13,015 nucleotides of DNA, taken from assembly GCA_900546465.1 (NCBI GenBank), contig URCX01000042.1, positions 1 to 13,015 of the forward strand, read 5' to 3'. This stretch comes from an uncultured Bacteroidota bacterium (GTDB lineage Bacteria > Bacteroidota > Bacteroidia > Bacteroidales > P3). Positions within the stretch are counted from its first letter, which is position 1; the number at the start of each line of letters is the position of its first letter. Below are positions 5,286 to 12,883 of this stretch, in pieces. Under the pieces are notes generated by a model. It was not told the origin of the DNA. It was given only the letters and a program-made list of their open reading frames with translations, and did no database searches. Made by a program: the position numbers and the translations under genes.

Positions 5286-6656
5286 ATGGATATAAAGACG
5301 TACATAGAAGAAAACAAAGACAGATTTCTTGAAGAGCTGTTTTCACTCATCAGAATACCCTCAATCTCATCAATAGAGGCACATAAACCCGATATGTTGA
5401 AGTGTGCCGAGAGATGGAAAGAACTTATACTTGCAGCAGGAGCAGACAAATGCGAAGTGATGCCCACAAAGGGCAATCCTGTCGTTTATGCAGAGAAGAT
5501 AATCGACCGAAGCAAACCCACAATCCTTATTTACGGACACTATGATGTAATGCCCGTAGATCCTGTGGAACTTTGGAACACCGAACCTTTTGAACCCATT
5601 GTCAAAGACGGCTATATCCGGGCAAGAGGAGCCGATGACGACAAGGGACAATCCTTCATGCACGCCAAGGCTTTTGAATATCTCGTTAAGACAAACACAC
5701 TTCCTTGCAACGTAAAGTTCATGCTTGAAGGCGAAGAGGAGATTGGTTCGGTAAGTCTTTACGATTTTTGCAGCGAACACAAGGAAATGTTGAAGAGCGA
5801 CATAATCCTTGTATCCGATACTTCCATGTTGGCAGCCGATACCCCGTCCATAACCACGGGATTGAGAGGTTTGGGCTATGTGGAAGTAAAAGTAACGGGA
5901 GCAAACCGCGATTTGCATTCCGGATTGTACGGAGGAGCGGTTGCAAACCCTATAAACGTACTCTGCCAAATGATTTCCCGTCTTACGGACGAGAACAACC
6001 ATATCACAGTGCCGGGATTTTATGACAAAGTACTTATCGTATCCGACGAAGAGAGAGCTTTGATGAACCAAGCTCCTTTCAACGAAGAAGAATACAAGCA
6101 AAGCCTCGACATAGACGACCTTCACGGCGAAAAAGGCTACACCACATTGGAGCGTACCGGTATAAGACCGAGCCTTGACTGCTGCGGAATATGGGGAGGC
6201 TACACAGGCGAGGGAGCAAAGACCGTCATACCATCGGAAGCACATGCAAAAATATCCTTCCGTCTCGTTCCGGATCAAGACTTTGAAGAAATCACAGAAC
6301 AATTTGCCACATACTTCAAGAGCCTCGCTCCTTCATCTGTCAGAGTTGAAGTAACACCATTGCACGGAGGCTATGCGTACGTATGCCCGATAGATATGCC
6401 GGCATATCAAGCCGCCGAAGCAGCCTACAAGCAAACATACGGCAAACGCCCTATACCTACACGAAGCGGCGGAAGCATTCCGATAGTGGCAGGCTTCGAG
6501 AGAATACTCGGAACAAAGTCTATACTTATGGGATTCGGTCTCGGCTCGGACGCAATACACTCTCCGAACGAGAACTATCCTTTGGAACAATTCTTCAAAG
6601 GTATAGAAACCATACCGTTCTTCTATAAGGAATTTGCAGAACGCTTATCCAAGTAA
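5286..6656 (+). CDS. M20-family metallodipeptidase (CNDP/PepV-like)
   Basis: Cytoplasmic two-zinc peptidase that most likely hydrolyses dipeptides; no signal peptide is visible. It has 456 residues, typical of the dipeptidase branch of M20. The zinc ligands are in place: His85 in YGHYDVMPV with Asp87 behind it, bridging Asp118 in GADDDKG, catalytic Glu151 and ligand Glu152 in EGEEEIGS, Asp178 in LVSDTS and His425 in SDAIHSPNE. The lid/dimerisation domain lies at about 195-325, with His211 in DLHSGLYGG completing the active site across the dimer. Substrate is uncertain, since related enzymes include carboxypeptidases and deacylases. It is last in its unit, before the terminator 6682-6725. Confidence 0.92.
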   Translation: MDIKTYIEENKDRFLEELFSLIRIPSISSIEAHKPDMLKCAERWKELILAAGADKCEVMPTKGNPVVYAEKIIDRSKPTILIYGHYDVMPVDPVELWNTEPFEPIVKDGYIRARGADDDKGQSFMHAKAFEYLVKTNTLPCNVKFMLEGEEEIGSVSLYDFCSEHKEMLKSDIILVSDTSMLAADTPSITTGLRGLGYVEVKVTGANRDLHSGLYGGAVANPINVLCQMISRLTDENNHITVPGFYDKVLIVSDEERALMNQAPFNEEEYKQSLDIDDLHGEKGYTTLERTGIRPSLDCCGIWGGYTGEGAKTVIPSEAHAKISFRLVPDQDFEEITEQFATYFKSLAPSSVRVEVTPLHGGYAYVCPIDMPAYQAAEAAYKQTYGKRPIPTRSGGSIPIVAGFERILGTKSILMGFGLGSDAIHSPNENYPLEQFFKGIETIPFFYKEFAERLSK

Positions 6657-6681
6657 ATCGAAGAAGAAAACACATGAACAA

Positions 6682-6725
6682 AAAACCTCAAAGGTTTCAT
6701 CATGAACCTTTGAGGTTTTCTTTTT
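6682..6725 (+). terminator. Intrinsic terminator after the dipeptidase gene
   Basis: AAAACCTCAAAGGTT (6682-6696) pairs perfectly with AACCTTTGAGGTTTT (6705-6719) around an 8-nt loop and runs into TTTTCTTTTT. It starts 25 nt after the stop codon. The A-run on the left arm would allow weak function on the minus strand too. Confidence 0.9.
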
Positions 6726-7071
6726 CCTACTCCTCCCCTCTCCTTTTGAAACAACAACAAAACCAAACCACAGCTTTTGTGATACACTTCCGCAAAAATA
6801 TACATGGAGACAATCTTTTCCCTACTCTTTTCGGGCAAAAGAATATTAAAGTAAGCAGATTTGTGCATTGAAGACCTTGAAAGAAGATTTTCATATAGTT
6901 TATTCCGCAGAATAAAGCCCTGATTGAAAACGAATACCCCTTGCTTACTCGAACAGAATCATCAAAACTCGGAGAGACAAGTAAGGAAAAAGCGAAATGT
7001 TTTCTTAGTGTATTTTTATATCTCGAAATTCGCTTGCAATCTAAGCACCTTTGGCGAGAGTGATGGTTTTG
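6726..7071. other. Gene-free stretch between terminator and promoter
   Basis: No convincing gene. An open minus-strand frame (6727-7266) reads antisense through the YvlD-like gene and its promoter and gives a protein rich in Cys, Phe and Lys that looks random. A loose inverted repeat (AAGCGAA 6990-6996, TTCGCTT 7029-7035, 32-nt loop) is the only structure I noticed. Confidence 0.5.
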
Positions 7072-7103
7072 TTTGGGTGCAATGAAATAATTTAGTAATT
7101 TTG
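7072..7103 (+). promoter_or_regulatory. Promoter of the yvlD-like/panC/hydrolase unit
   Basis: TTTG (7072-7075), a 20-bp spacer and TAATTTTG (7096-7103) form the best consensus Bacteroidota promoter in the window. The start would lie near 7110, about 20 nt before the first ATG. Confidence 0.75.
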
Positions 7104-7129
7104 CCGCTTCAAATAGAAATACCGACAAG

Positions 7130-7651
7130 ATGAAAGGTATAAGAATAAATATCTCGTCCGGTTCACCTTCTCCATGGAAGAAAGGTTTTTGGACAAAGAC
7201 ACTCGTCATGGCTCTTGCCATTTTTATAGCATCGTTGCTTTTTAAGTTTGTCGATGTGAGTTCCATTTTCTCTGCTGTTGCGGCAGCTTTGGTGATAAGC
7301 CTTTTGAATGCATTCTTGAAACCTTTGCTTATGCTGATTTCGGCACCGCTTATACTGATGAGCCTCGGACTTTTTCAGTTAGTGATAAATGCCGTAATAG
7401 TTCTGCTTACTTCGCATTTGGTTAAGGGTTTTCATGTGGACGGACTTATGGATGCAGTGCTGTTCAGCATAGTTGTTACGCTTATCAGCTTCCTTTTGGA
7501 TTTGCCTCAAAGGGTAAAGAGGATAAAGGACTCTATTTCTTTCGAGGAAAAGGAAGAGACAGACGATAAAGAGGGTTTTACCGATTATGAAGAGGTAGAG
7601 GACAAAGACGCAACCGGCGATACGGACGAAGAAAACAAGAATAAGGATTAA
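7130..7651 (+). CDS. YvlD-like membrane protein (phage-holin-4_2/DUF360 family)
   Basis: Integral inner-membrane protein of 173 residues. Four hydrophobic segments lie at about 25-42, 46-66, 68-95 and 106-125. The polar motif SLLNAFLKPLLMLISAPL between segments 2 and 3 is typical of the YvlD group. The family carries 'phage holin' in its name, but members are ordinary chromosomal genes and nothing phage-like surrounds this one. The C-terminal 40 residues are a highly charged acidic tail (EEKEETDDKE, EEVEDKDATGDTDEENKNKD), longer than the family core needs and probably cytoplasmic and disordered. Function is unknown; in other bacteria the family is linked to envelope stress. It is first in a unit with panC, 14 bp away. 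Confidence 0.82.
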   Translation: MKGIRINISSGSPSPWKKGFWTKTLVMALAIFIASLLFKFVDVSSIFSAVAAALVISLLNAFLKPLLMLISAPLILMSLGLFQLVINAVIVLLTSHLVKGFHVDGLMDAVLFSIVVTLISFLLDLPQRVKRIKDSISFEEKEETDDKEGFTDYEEVEDKDATGDTDEENKNKD

Positions 7652-7665
7652 ACAAAAAAGCTATT

Positions 7666-8502
7666 ATGCAGGTTTGTCATAAGATAGATGAATTGCTTTC
7701 TTGTGTGGATACATTCAAGAGAGAAGGAAAAACAATAGGTTTGTTGCCTACAATGGGGGCTTTGCATGAGGGACATCTCTCTCTTGCAAAGAGAGCAAAG
7801 GAAGAGAATGATGTTTTGATATGCAGCGTTTTCGTCAACCCCATACAGTTTAACAATAAAGAGGATTTGGAAAAGTATCCGAGAGATTTGGAAGCCGATG
7901 TGGCATTACTTGACGGTATTGCTTGCGATGTGGTATTCGCCCCATCTGCTGAGGAAGTATATGCGGAAGAACCGACGGAGACATACAGTTTCGGAGCTTT
8001 GGAACAGGTCTTGGAAGGTCCTCAAAGACCGGGACACTTCAATGGAGTTGCCACAATAGTGCATAAACTCTTCAAATGGGCAAGACCCGACCGTGCATAC
8101 TTCGGAGAAAAGGACTATCAGCAGATTGCAATCGTCAAAGACTTGGTAAGACAGTTTGCAATACCCGTTCAAATAGTGGAATGCCCTATATACAGAGACG
8201 CAGACGGACTTGCAACAAGTTCGCGAAACCGCAGACTTTCTGCCAAAGCAAGGAAGATAGCACCAAAAATACATGAAATCCTCCTTAAATCGGCAAGCTT
8301 GGCAAAGGATATGTCGTATTCCCAAATCAAAAGCTACGTAGAGGCTGAATTTGCGATGAGAAAGGATTTTGAATTGGAGTATTTCGAGATAGTAGATGCC
8401 AAAACCCTTCAACCGATCAGGCGTCCGAACGAAAACGGAGCCGTAGGCTGCGTAGCAGTGTGGTTGGACGGCGTTCGATTGATAGATATACAAAAATATT
8501 GA
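7666..8502 (+). CDS. panC: Pantothenate synthetase (pantoate--beta-alanine ligase)
   Basis: Cytoplasmic enzyme that condenses D-pantoate with beta-alanine using ATP, forming pantothenate on the way to coenzyme A. It has 278 residues, usual for PanC. The nucleotidyltransferase HIGH-type motif is PTMGALHEGHLSL (His34, His37). The pantoate-binding segment is FVNPIQF (56-62), followed by EGPQRPGHFNGVATIV (117-132), FGEKDYQQ (146-153) and the KMSKS-like loop SSRNRRLS (185-192). All expected active-site motifs are present. panB and panD are not adjacent. The stop at 8500-8502 is one base before the next ATG, so the hydrolase gene is tightly coupled. Confidence 0.97.
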   Translation: MQVCHKIDELLSCVDTFKREGKTIGLLPTMGALHEGHLSLAKRAKEENDVLICSVFVNPIQFNNKEDLEKYPRDLEADVALLDGIACDVVFAPSAEEVYAEEPTETYSFGALEQVLEGPQRPGHFNGVATIVHKLFKWARPDRAYFGEKDYQQIAIVKDLVRQFAIPVQIVECPIYRDADGLATSSRNRRLSAKARKIAPKIHEILLKSASLAKDMSYSQIKSYVEAEFAMRKDFELEYFEIVDAKTLQPIRRPNENGAVGCVAVWLDGVRLIDIQKY

Positions 8503-8503
8503 T

Positions 8504-9469
8504 ATGAAAAGATTTTCCGTATTTGTTTCTCTGCTTTTTGTTGCGGCTGTTGCCATTGCTCAAAGCAGCGTGGAGGAGTATCGTTTCTTCACGATACCGC
8601 AAGCCGACGACTATGAAGGGAAAGTGGTCAGTACATTCATTGCCCATAAAAACAACGAACATCGCAACAAAGCGGTGCTTTATCTGCACGGTTACAACGA
8701 TTATTTCTTTCAATACCAAATGGGAGACAGCGTCATAGCCCATGGCATGGATTTCTATGCCGTGGAATTGAGAAAATACGGCAGAAGCAAATTGGAAAAT
8801 CAAACATGGTTCGAACTGAAAGACCTTTCGGAATACTATGCCGATATAGACAGTGCAATAGCCCGCATAAAGGCAGCAGGAACAGAGGATATTTACTTCC
8901 TTGCCCACTCCACAGGAGGTTTGATTGCCTCATTATATTTGAACGACAGGCAAGAGGAAAGCAGCATAAAGGCAGCTGTCTTCAATTCTCCTTTCTTGGA
9001 TTTCAACTTTTCAAAAGTTGTACGCAACGGATTGATACCTACCTTGGCTTTTTTCAGACCCGTGGCAGGCAAGTTGAAAATATCGCAAGGCAAAAGCCGT
9101 GTCTATGCCAACAGTCTTTTGAAAGACTATGAAGGAGAGTGGGAATTCGATACATTGATGAAGTTTCCTGTTTCCCCTTCCGTCAGCATAAATTGGTTGA
9201 GTGCCATAAAGAGAGGACATCGCAGGGTTAAGAAAGGTTTGAACATTGCCTGCCCTGTTTTGGTCTTGAGTTCCGACGCTTCAAACGGCGATGCAGCGAC
9301 AAGCGACCGCGTTTTGAACTATAAGCATATAATGAAACGTGCCGACCGTTTGGGTAATAATATCAGCAAAAACACTATTCACAACGGAAAACACGACCTT
9401 GCATTAAGCATAAAGCCGGCAAGGGACGAATTTTACAGGCAGATGTTTGACTTCATCGCCGCTCACTGA
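8504..9469 (+). CDS. Exported alpha/beta hydrolase, lysophospholipase/monoglyceride-lipase-like
   Basis: Serine hydrolase of 321 residues with a cleavable signal peptide (MKRFSVFVSLLFVAAVAIAQ, cut near residue 20), so it acts in the periplasm or beyond. The fold starts with the oxyanion strand AVLYLHGYND (57-66). The nucleophile is Ser136 in LAHSTGG, a G-x-S-x-G elbow whose first Gly is Ala. The likely acid is Asp268 (or Asp258), and the base is His297 in HNGKHDLALS. The layout resembles the Hydrolase_4 (PldB-like) group, suggesting a lipid ester or similar substrate, but the substrate cannot be read from sequence. It is the last gene after panC, with no obvious metabolic tie. The stop codon lies in the loop of the hairpin at 9449-9484. 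Confidence 0.85.
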   Translation: MKRFSVFVSLLFVAAVAIAQSSVEEYRFFTIPQADDYEGKVVSTFIAHKNNEHRNKAVLYLHGYNDYFFQYQMGDSVIAHGMDFYAVELRKYGRSKLENQTWFELKDLSEYYADIDSAIARIKAAGTEDIYFLAHSTGGLIASLYLNDRQEESSIKAAVFNSPFLDFNFSKVVRNGLIPTLAFFRPVAGKLKISQGKSRVYANSLLKDYEGEWEFDTLMKFPVSPSVSINWLSAIKRGHRRVKKGLNIACPVLVLSSDASNGDAATSDRVLNYKHIMKRADRLGNNISKNTIHNGKHDLALSIKPARDEFYRQMFDFIAAH

Positions 9470-9484
9470 GCAGTCGATGAAGTC
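9449..9484. terminator. Nested hairpin between convergent genes, containing the hydrolase stop codon
   Basis: GACTTCATCG (9449-9458) pairs with CGATGAAGTC (9475-9484). Inside it GCTCA (9461-9465) pairs with TGAGC (9467-9471). The last six codons and the TGA (9467-9469) of the hydrolase are in the structure. It works out as a hairpin on both strands, serving the hydrolase and rsmG ends. U-runs are poor on both sides, so strong intrinsic termination is not assured. Confidence 0.55.
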
Positions 9485-9497
9485 TTCGCAAGCCTTT

Positions 9498-10121
9498 TCA
9501 GCCTTTGATATGTATTACTTTCTTGCTTGCGAAAAATTCATCATCAAAGTAATCGCTTATATTGAAGACTTGATATTTTTTATTCACCTTTGAAAGCTCC
9601 TCCGTCAAGTCTCCGCCTTTCAGGTAAAGAATTCCATTCGACATATCGTGATATTGAATATTTGAAATCTTTCCCCTCGTCCACGGAATAAAGTCTTCGA
9701 ATGTGGTAACGGCACGGCTGACTATGAAATCGAACTTTCCGTTCACCTTTTCCGCCCTTATCTGTTCGCTCCTCACGTTTTTCAAACCCAAAGCCTCCGT
9801 AATGGCTTGCACAACCTTTATTTTCTTGCCGATGGAATCAACCAGAAAGAAATTTGTTTTCGGAAACATCACAGCCAAAGGCAAGCCCGGAAAACCGCCT
9901 CCCGTACCTATGTCGAGAATTTCGCAATTAGGTTTGAACATGCAGACTTTCGCTATTGCCAAAGAGTGAAGTATATGATGTATGAAAAGGTTTTCCGTAT
10001 CCTTTCGCGAGATAAGATTTATTTTCTCGTTCCATTGCAAAAACTCCTTGCCGAAACTTTCGTACAAATCCAACTGCCGCTCTTCCAAAAAGGGGAAATA
10101 GCGTTTCAATTCCTCTCTCAT
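9498..10121 (-). CDS. rsmG: 16S rRNA (guanine-527-N7)-methyltransferase RsmG
   Basis: Methylates N7 of G527 in the 530 loop of 16S rRNA using S-adenosylmethionine; loss in other bacteria gives low-level streptomycin resistance. It has 207 residues, the normal size. The N-terminal helix region includes QWNEKINLISRKD, a family hallmark. The SAM-binding motif is LDIGTGGGFPGLPLA (69-83), followed by FLVDSIGKKIKVV and FDFIVSRAV in the catalytic core. It starts 3 bp after the stop of the S9 peptidase gene and is presumably transcribed from that gene's promoter. Its end converges on the hydrolase gene with a 28-bp gap. Confidence 0.96.
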   Translation of the reverse strand: MREELKRYFPFLEERQLDLYESFGKEFLQWNEKINLISRKDTENLFIHHILHSLAIAKVCMFKPNCEILDIGTGGGFPGLPLAVMFPKTNFFLVDSIGKKIKVVQAITEALGLKNVRSEQIRAEKVNGKFDFIVSRAVTTFEDFIPWTRGKISNIQYHDMSNGILYLKGGDLTEELSKVNKKYQVFNISDYFDDEFFASKKVIHIKG

Positions 10122-10124
10122 ATC

Positions 10125-12590
10125 TTATTGTTCTATACTTGTTTCGGGATACATGCTTTTCCAAAGACCGGCATCGTCCATTAAATACTTCTCGAACCAA
10201 GCAAAGATGGTTTTATTCCAAGCAAGACGCTTTTTATAATCCATTATGCCATGGTCTTCGCCCTTTATGCTGATAAACTGCACCTCTTTGCCCAAAATCT
10301 TCAAGGCATTGTACATCTGAATGCTTTCTCCTATAGGTACATTGGTGTCGGAAGTTCCGTGCAGAAGCAGTAAAGGTGTATTGATTTTATCAGCCGAGAA
10401 AAGAGGCGAATGTTCCGTATAGAGCTTTGCCGCATTCCACGGATAGGAGTTCGCACTTGCCGCAGCCGAATAGCTGTATCCCCAATAACCTTCACCCCAA
10501 TAAGAGGTTATGTTCGATATGCCGGCATGTGATATTGCTGCCGCAAAAATATCGCTGTGGCTTATAAGATATTGGGTCATGAATCCGCCGTAGCTTGCTC
10601 CCATACAAGCTATTTTGTCCTTATTTATGAATGAATGTTCCTTGCAAAAAGCCTTTACACTTGATATTATATCGTCCGCCGTGCCTTCACCCCATGAATT
10701 GACATGCCTTGCTGCGAACTCCTGTCCGTATCCTATGGTGCCTGACGGGTTAAGAACATAGACGACAAAACCTCTCGCAGTGTAAAGATAAGGACTGTAT
10801 CGCGAATTGAACGTTCTGTCGCTCGGCAAGGTACCTCCGTAATAATAAACTATCAAAGGATATTTCTTTTGCGGGTCAAAGTCGCTCGGCAAATAGTATC
10901 TGCCTTCAATCATTCCGCTTTTCGTCTTATTGTTCCATACTTCCATTTTGCCCAATTCCCAACTCTCGTATTCTTTCTTCTGCGGGAAATAAATCTCACG
11001 GCTCTTTCCCGAGGAGTACTCGAACAAACGCTCCGGCTTGTCGTAATTTTGTCCTATTAAAAGCCCGAATGAAGCGTCCTCGGTGCAAGCGAATGAACTC
11101 ACGACATCGCAAGGCAAAGGCAATTTCTCCACCCTCCTGTTATCCTTGGGATAAAAAACATACACATTCACGGAATCCTTATCCGTACAGTTCAATATAA
11201 CCTTGTCTTTCTTTACATCGAAATTGTTTATCGAGGGATTGAAATCCGCCAATAAGGCTTCCGCCTTGCGGCTTTGTCTGTTCCATGAAAGTATCGTCTT
11301 TTGGAACAAATTAGGTATCTGATTTTTCTTCACTCTTGCAGAAACGGACTCGAATGCCTCGCAAGAAGCAAGCAGCAAAAGAGTGTTCTCATCGGCATAC
11401 TTCGCATCCTCCACGAAAGCATCGGTGAACAAAGTGTCAAGGGTCATGGTTTTGAGGTTCAACTCGTAGAAGCTGCGATACAAGAAAGGTCTTTTGGTAT
11501 AATCCTCTTCGCCAAGCGATATAAGCAAACGCTCATCATTCCAAATATCACACAAAGCCACCCCGCGATGAGAAAATGTCAACCTTTGCAAACTCTTATT
11601 GCCCAAACGGTAAAGCCATAAATCGCTTCTATCACGCCAATTTGCATTCGCCCTGTCTTCCGGAGAAAGCAAGCGATTCAAATCCCCTTTCTTTTTTGCG
11701 AACTTCTCACTTACCGAAACGATGAAAGCCTGTTCGTTATCCAAGAATTTGATTTCTCCGTACGGCACATTCTCTGCCACCACCTCGCTTTCCATTGTCT
11801 GCGGATTGAAAACCACCAAACTGTTGCAGCCGTTTATCTCCTCCGTATGGTAAAGCAAATCGCTTTTTGGCAGCCAATTCGTATAGAAATGTCTGTCGCT
11901 CTCCATCAACAGCCTGTCTCCATCTGTGCTTCTGAGCTGCCATGCCCATCGGTTCTTGCCCTTGCTGTCGGTATCATGGAATTTCAAAAGATAATACTTC
12001 GCATTCGGAGATAATTCCACCGAATAAAGATGTCTGCCGCCCAACATTGCCTCCAAGGACAAGGCTTGCTTTGCCTCCATCGGTTTTGCTTCCGCATGCT
12101 CTGCCTCATACAGGAGTTTCAATTCACTGTCCTTGCCGCATGAAAGAGTGATATATATATCATAAACACCCTTTTCATACTTACCCTCAAAAATAAGAGT
12201 ATCCCTTTCCTCGTTTTTCTTTTCCTTTGTGCCAATGGCGAAATCCGCCTTTAAGGCAGAAGAAGCAATAATCGAGAACTTGATGTTTTCCTGCTTGGAA
12301 ACAAAGAGTTTGAAACCTGCTGCGATAATCTTCCTGCCCTCACCCGCTTCGTTGAGACGAAAGAAACCTGCTTCATCGGCACGAATGCTGCGAATACAGT
12401 CCTTACGACTTCCCGCAAAGGAGAAATCCACCAAAGCGTCAAAGCCCTTACCGTTATTATCCGTTGAATCCAACATTATCGGAAGCAGCTCCGCATACTC
12501 TCCGAAGAGGTTCAAGACTTCCACATTCCTTTGTGCCGAAAGGCTTAGAAGGCTCAGGCACAAAACAAGCAACAAACATAATTTTTTCAT
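10125..12590 (-). CDS. Exported S9-family prolyl-oligopeptidase-like serine peptidase
   Basis: Predicted periplasmic peptidase of 821 residues with signal peptide MKKLCLLLVLCLSLLSLSAQ. About residues 180-560 resemble the beta-propeller that screens substrates by size (repeated strand patterns such as LYSVELSPNAKYYLLKF and SDLWLYRLGNKSLQRLTF). The C-terminal alpha/beta-hydrolase domain has the triad Ser666 in GASYGG, Asp748 in LLHGTSDTNVP and His780 in GEDHGI. The oxyanion region is YYYGG. Residues 21-175 form an extra N-terminal beta-rich region beyond a typical DPP-IV or acylaminoacyl-peptidase, with phrases such as GVYDIYITLSCG. This suggests a jelly-roll-like domain of the prepeptidase type, but that is only by eye. 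The exact specificity (dipeptidyl- or oligopeptidase) cannot be read. rsmG follows after 3 bp. A -7 box lies at 12614-12621. Confidence 0.92.
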   Translation of the reverse strand: MKKLCLLLVLCLSLLSLSAQRNVEVLNLFGEYAELLPIMLDSTDNNGKGFDALVDFSFAGSRKDCIRSIRADEAGFFRLNEAGEGRKIIAAGFKLFVSKQENIKFSIIASSALKADFAIGTKEKKNEERDTLIFEGKYEKGVYDIYITLSCGKDSELKLLYEAEHAEAKPMEAKQALSLEAMLGGRHLYSVELSPNAKYYLLKFHDTDSKGKNRWAWQLRSTDGDRLLMESDRHFYTNWLPKSDLLYHTEEINGCNSLVVFNPQTMESEVVAENVPYGEIKFLDNEQAFIVSVSEKFAKKKGDLNRLLSPEDRANANWRDRSDLWLYRLGNKSLQRLTFSHRGVALCDIWNDERLLISLGEEDYTKRPFLYRSFYELNLKTMTLDTLFTDAFVEDAKYADENTLLLLASCEAFESVSARVKKNQIPNLFQKTILSWNRQSRKAEALLADFNPSINNFDVKKDKVILNCTDKDSVNVYVFYPKDNRRVEKLPLPCDVVSSFACTEDASFGLLIGQNYDKPERLFEYSSGKSREIYFPQKKEYESWELGKMEVWNNKTKSGMIEGRYYLPSDFDPQKKYPLIVYYYGGTLPSDRTFNSRYSPYLYTARGFVVYVLNPSGTIGYGQEFAARHVNSWGEGTADDIISSVKAFCKEHSFINKDKIACMGASYGGFMTQYLISHSDIFAAAISHAGISNITSYWGEGYWGYSYSAAASANSYPWNAAKLYTEHSPLFSADKINTPLLLLHGTSDTNVPIGESIQMYNALKILGKEVQFISIKGEDHGIMDYKKRLAWNKTIFAWFEKYLMDDAGLWKSMYPETSIEQ

Positions 12591-12613
12591 ATCCGTTGAA
12601 TTTTACCGATTTG

Positions 12614-12621
12614 CAAAGGTA
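12614..12621 (-). promoter_or_regulatory. -7 box upstream of the S9 peptidase gene
   Basis: The minus strand reads TACCTTTGCA, the same ten bases seen before hutH and ruvB. It lies 23 bp before the start codon, giving a leader of under 20 nt. A TTTG lies upstream at only 12 bp spacing, so the -33 half is unconvincing. Confidence 0.55.
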
Positions 12622-12688
12622 TGTATTTTTTCGCAAAGCCGAGAAGACAAATTCCCATTCAAATTCTTTCTCCGCATAGCGACTTTTG

Positions 12689-12772
12689 CGAAACGCCCTT
12701 AGGAAAAATCGAAATGCCGTTTCATTTCAGCGAAATACCGAAAGAATTTATTGAAACGCCATTATACGAAAG
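12689..12772. repeat. Four-unit, 21-bp tandem repeat upstream of the S9 peptidase gene
   Basis: The core YGAAAYRCC occurs at 12689, 12710, 12731 and 12752, exactly 21 bp apart, with no further unit at 12668 or 12773. The 12 bases between cores have diverged, yet the spacing has not changed. Read on the plus strand the units give heptapeptides TPLGKIE, MPFHFSE, IPKEFIE and TPLYERL, inside a 71-codon frame from 12621 to 12836. That frame starts within the -7 box of the peptidase gene and has no clear promoter, so I do not call it a gene. The array lies about 80-165 bp upstream of the predicted peptidase transcription start. It could be an operator with sites on one face of the helix, or a decayed or coding repeat. 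Confidence 0.65.
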
Positions 12773-12839
12773 GCTTGATTTGCAGACTTTCCGACAAAGC
12801 CGATATTACTGCGACATAAAGGCGAAGGGAAAATAAAAA

Positions 12840-12858
12840 CGGGGGCAAAAAGCCCCCG
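12840..12858 (-). terminator. Intrinsic terminator of the T9SS-secreted protein gene
   Basis: CGGGGGC (12840-12846) and GCCCCCG (12852-12858) pair perfectly around a 5-nt loop. On the minus strand it is followed by TTTTTATTTT, a textbook U-run. It starts 25 nt after the stop codon at 12884. Confidence 0.93.
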
Positions 12859-12883
12859 AAAGTGATGATTGGAAGATTGCCTT

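Noticed and set aside
6727..7266. Minus-strand 179-codon frame antisense to the YvlD-like gene
   Set aside because: It runs over a strong plus-strand promoter and a clear coding region, and its composition looks random.
7130..7651. Prophage remnant, because the family name contains 'phage holin'
   Set aside because: The YvlD-like group is chromosomal and widespread, and no phage gene, integrase or attachment site is visible nearby.
9485..9533. 9-bp inverted repeat TTCGCAAGC/GCTTGCGAA at the end of rsmG
   Set aside because: The 31-nt loop is long, no U-run follows, and the neighbouring nested hairpin explains the gene ends better.
12621..12836. Plus-strand 71-codon frame containing the heptad repeat
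   Set aside because: Not called as a gene: it starts inside the opposing -7 box, has no visible promoter, and only the repeat supports it. Kept as a finding instead.
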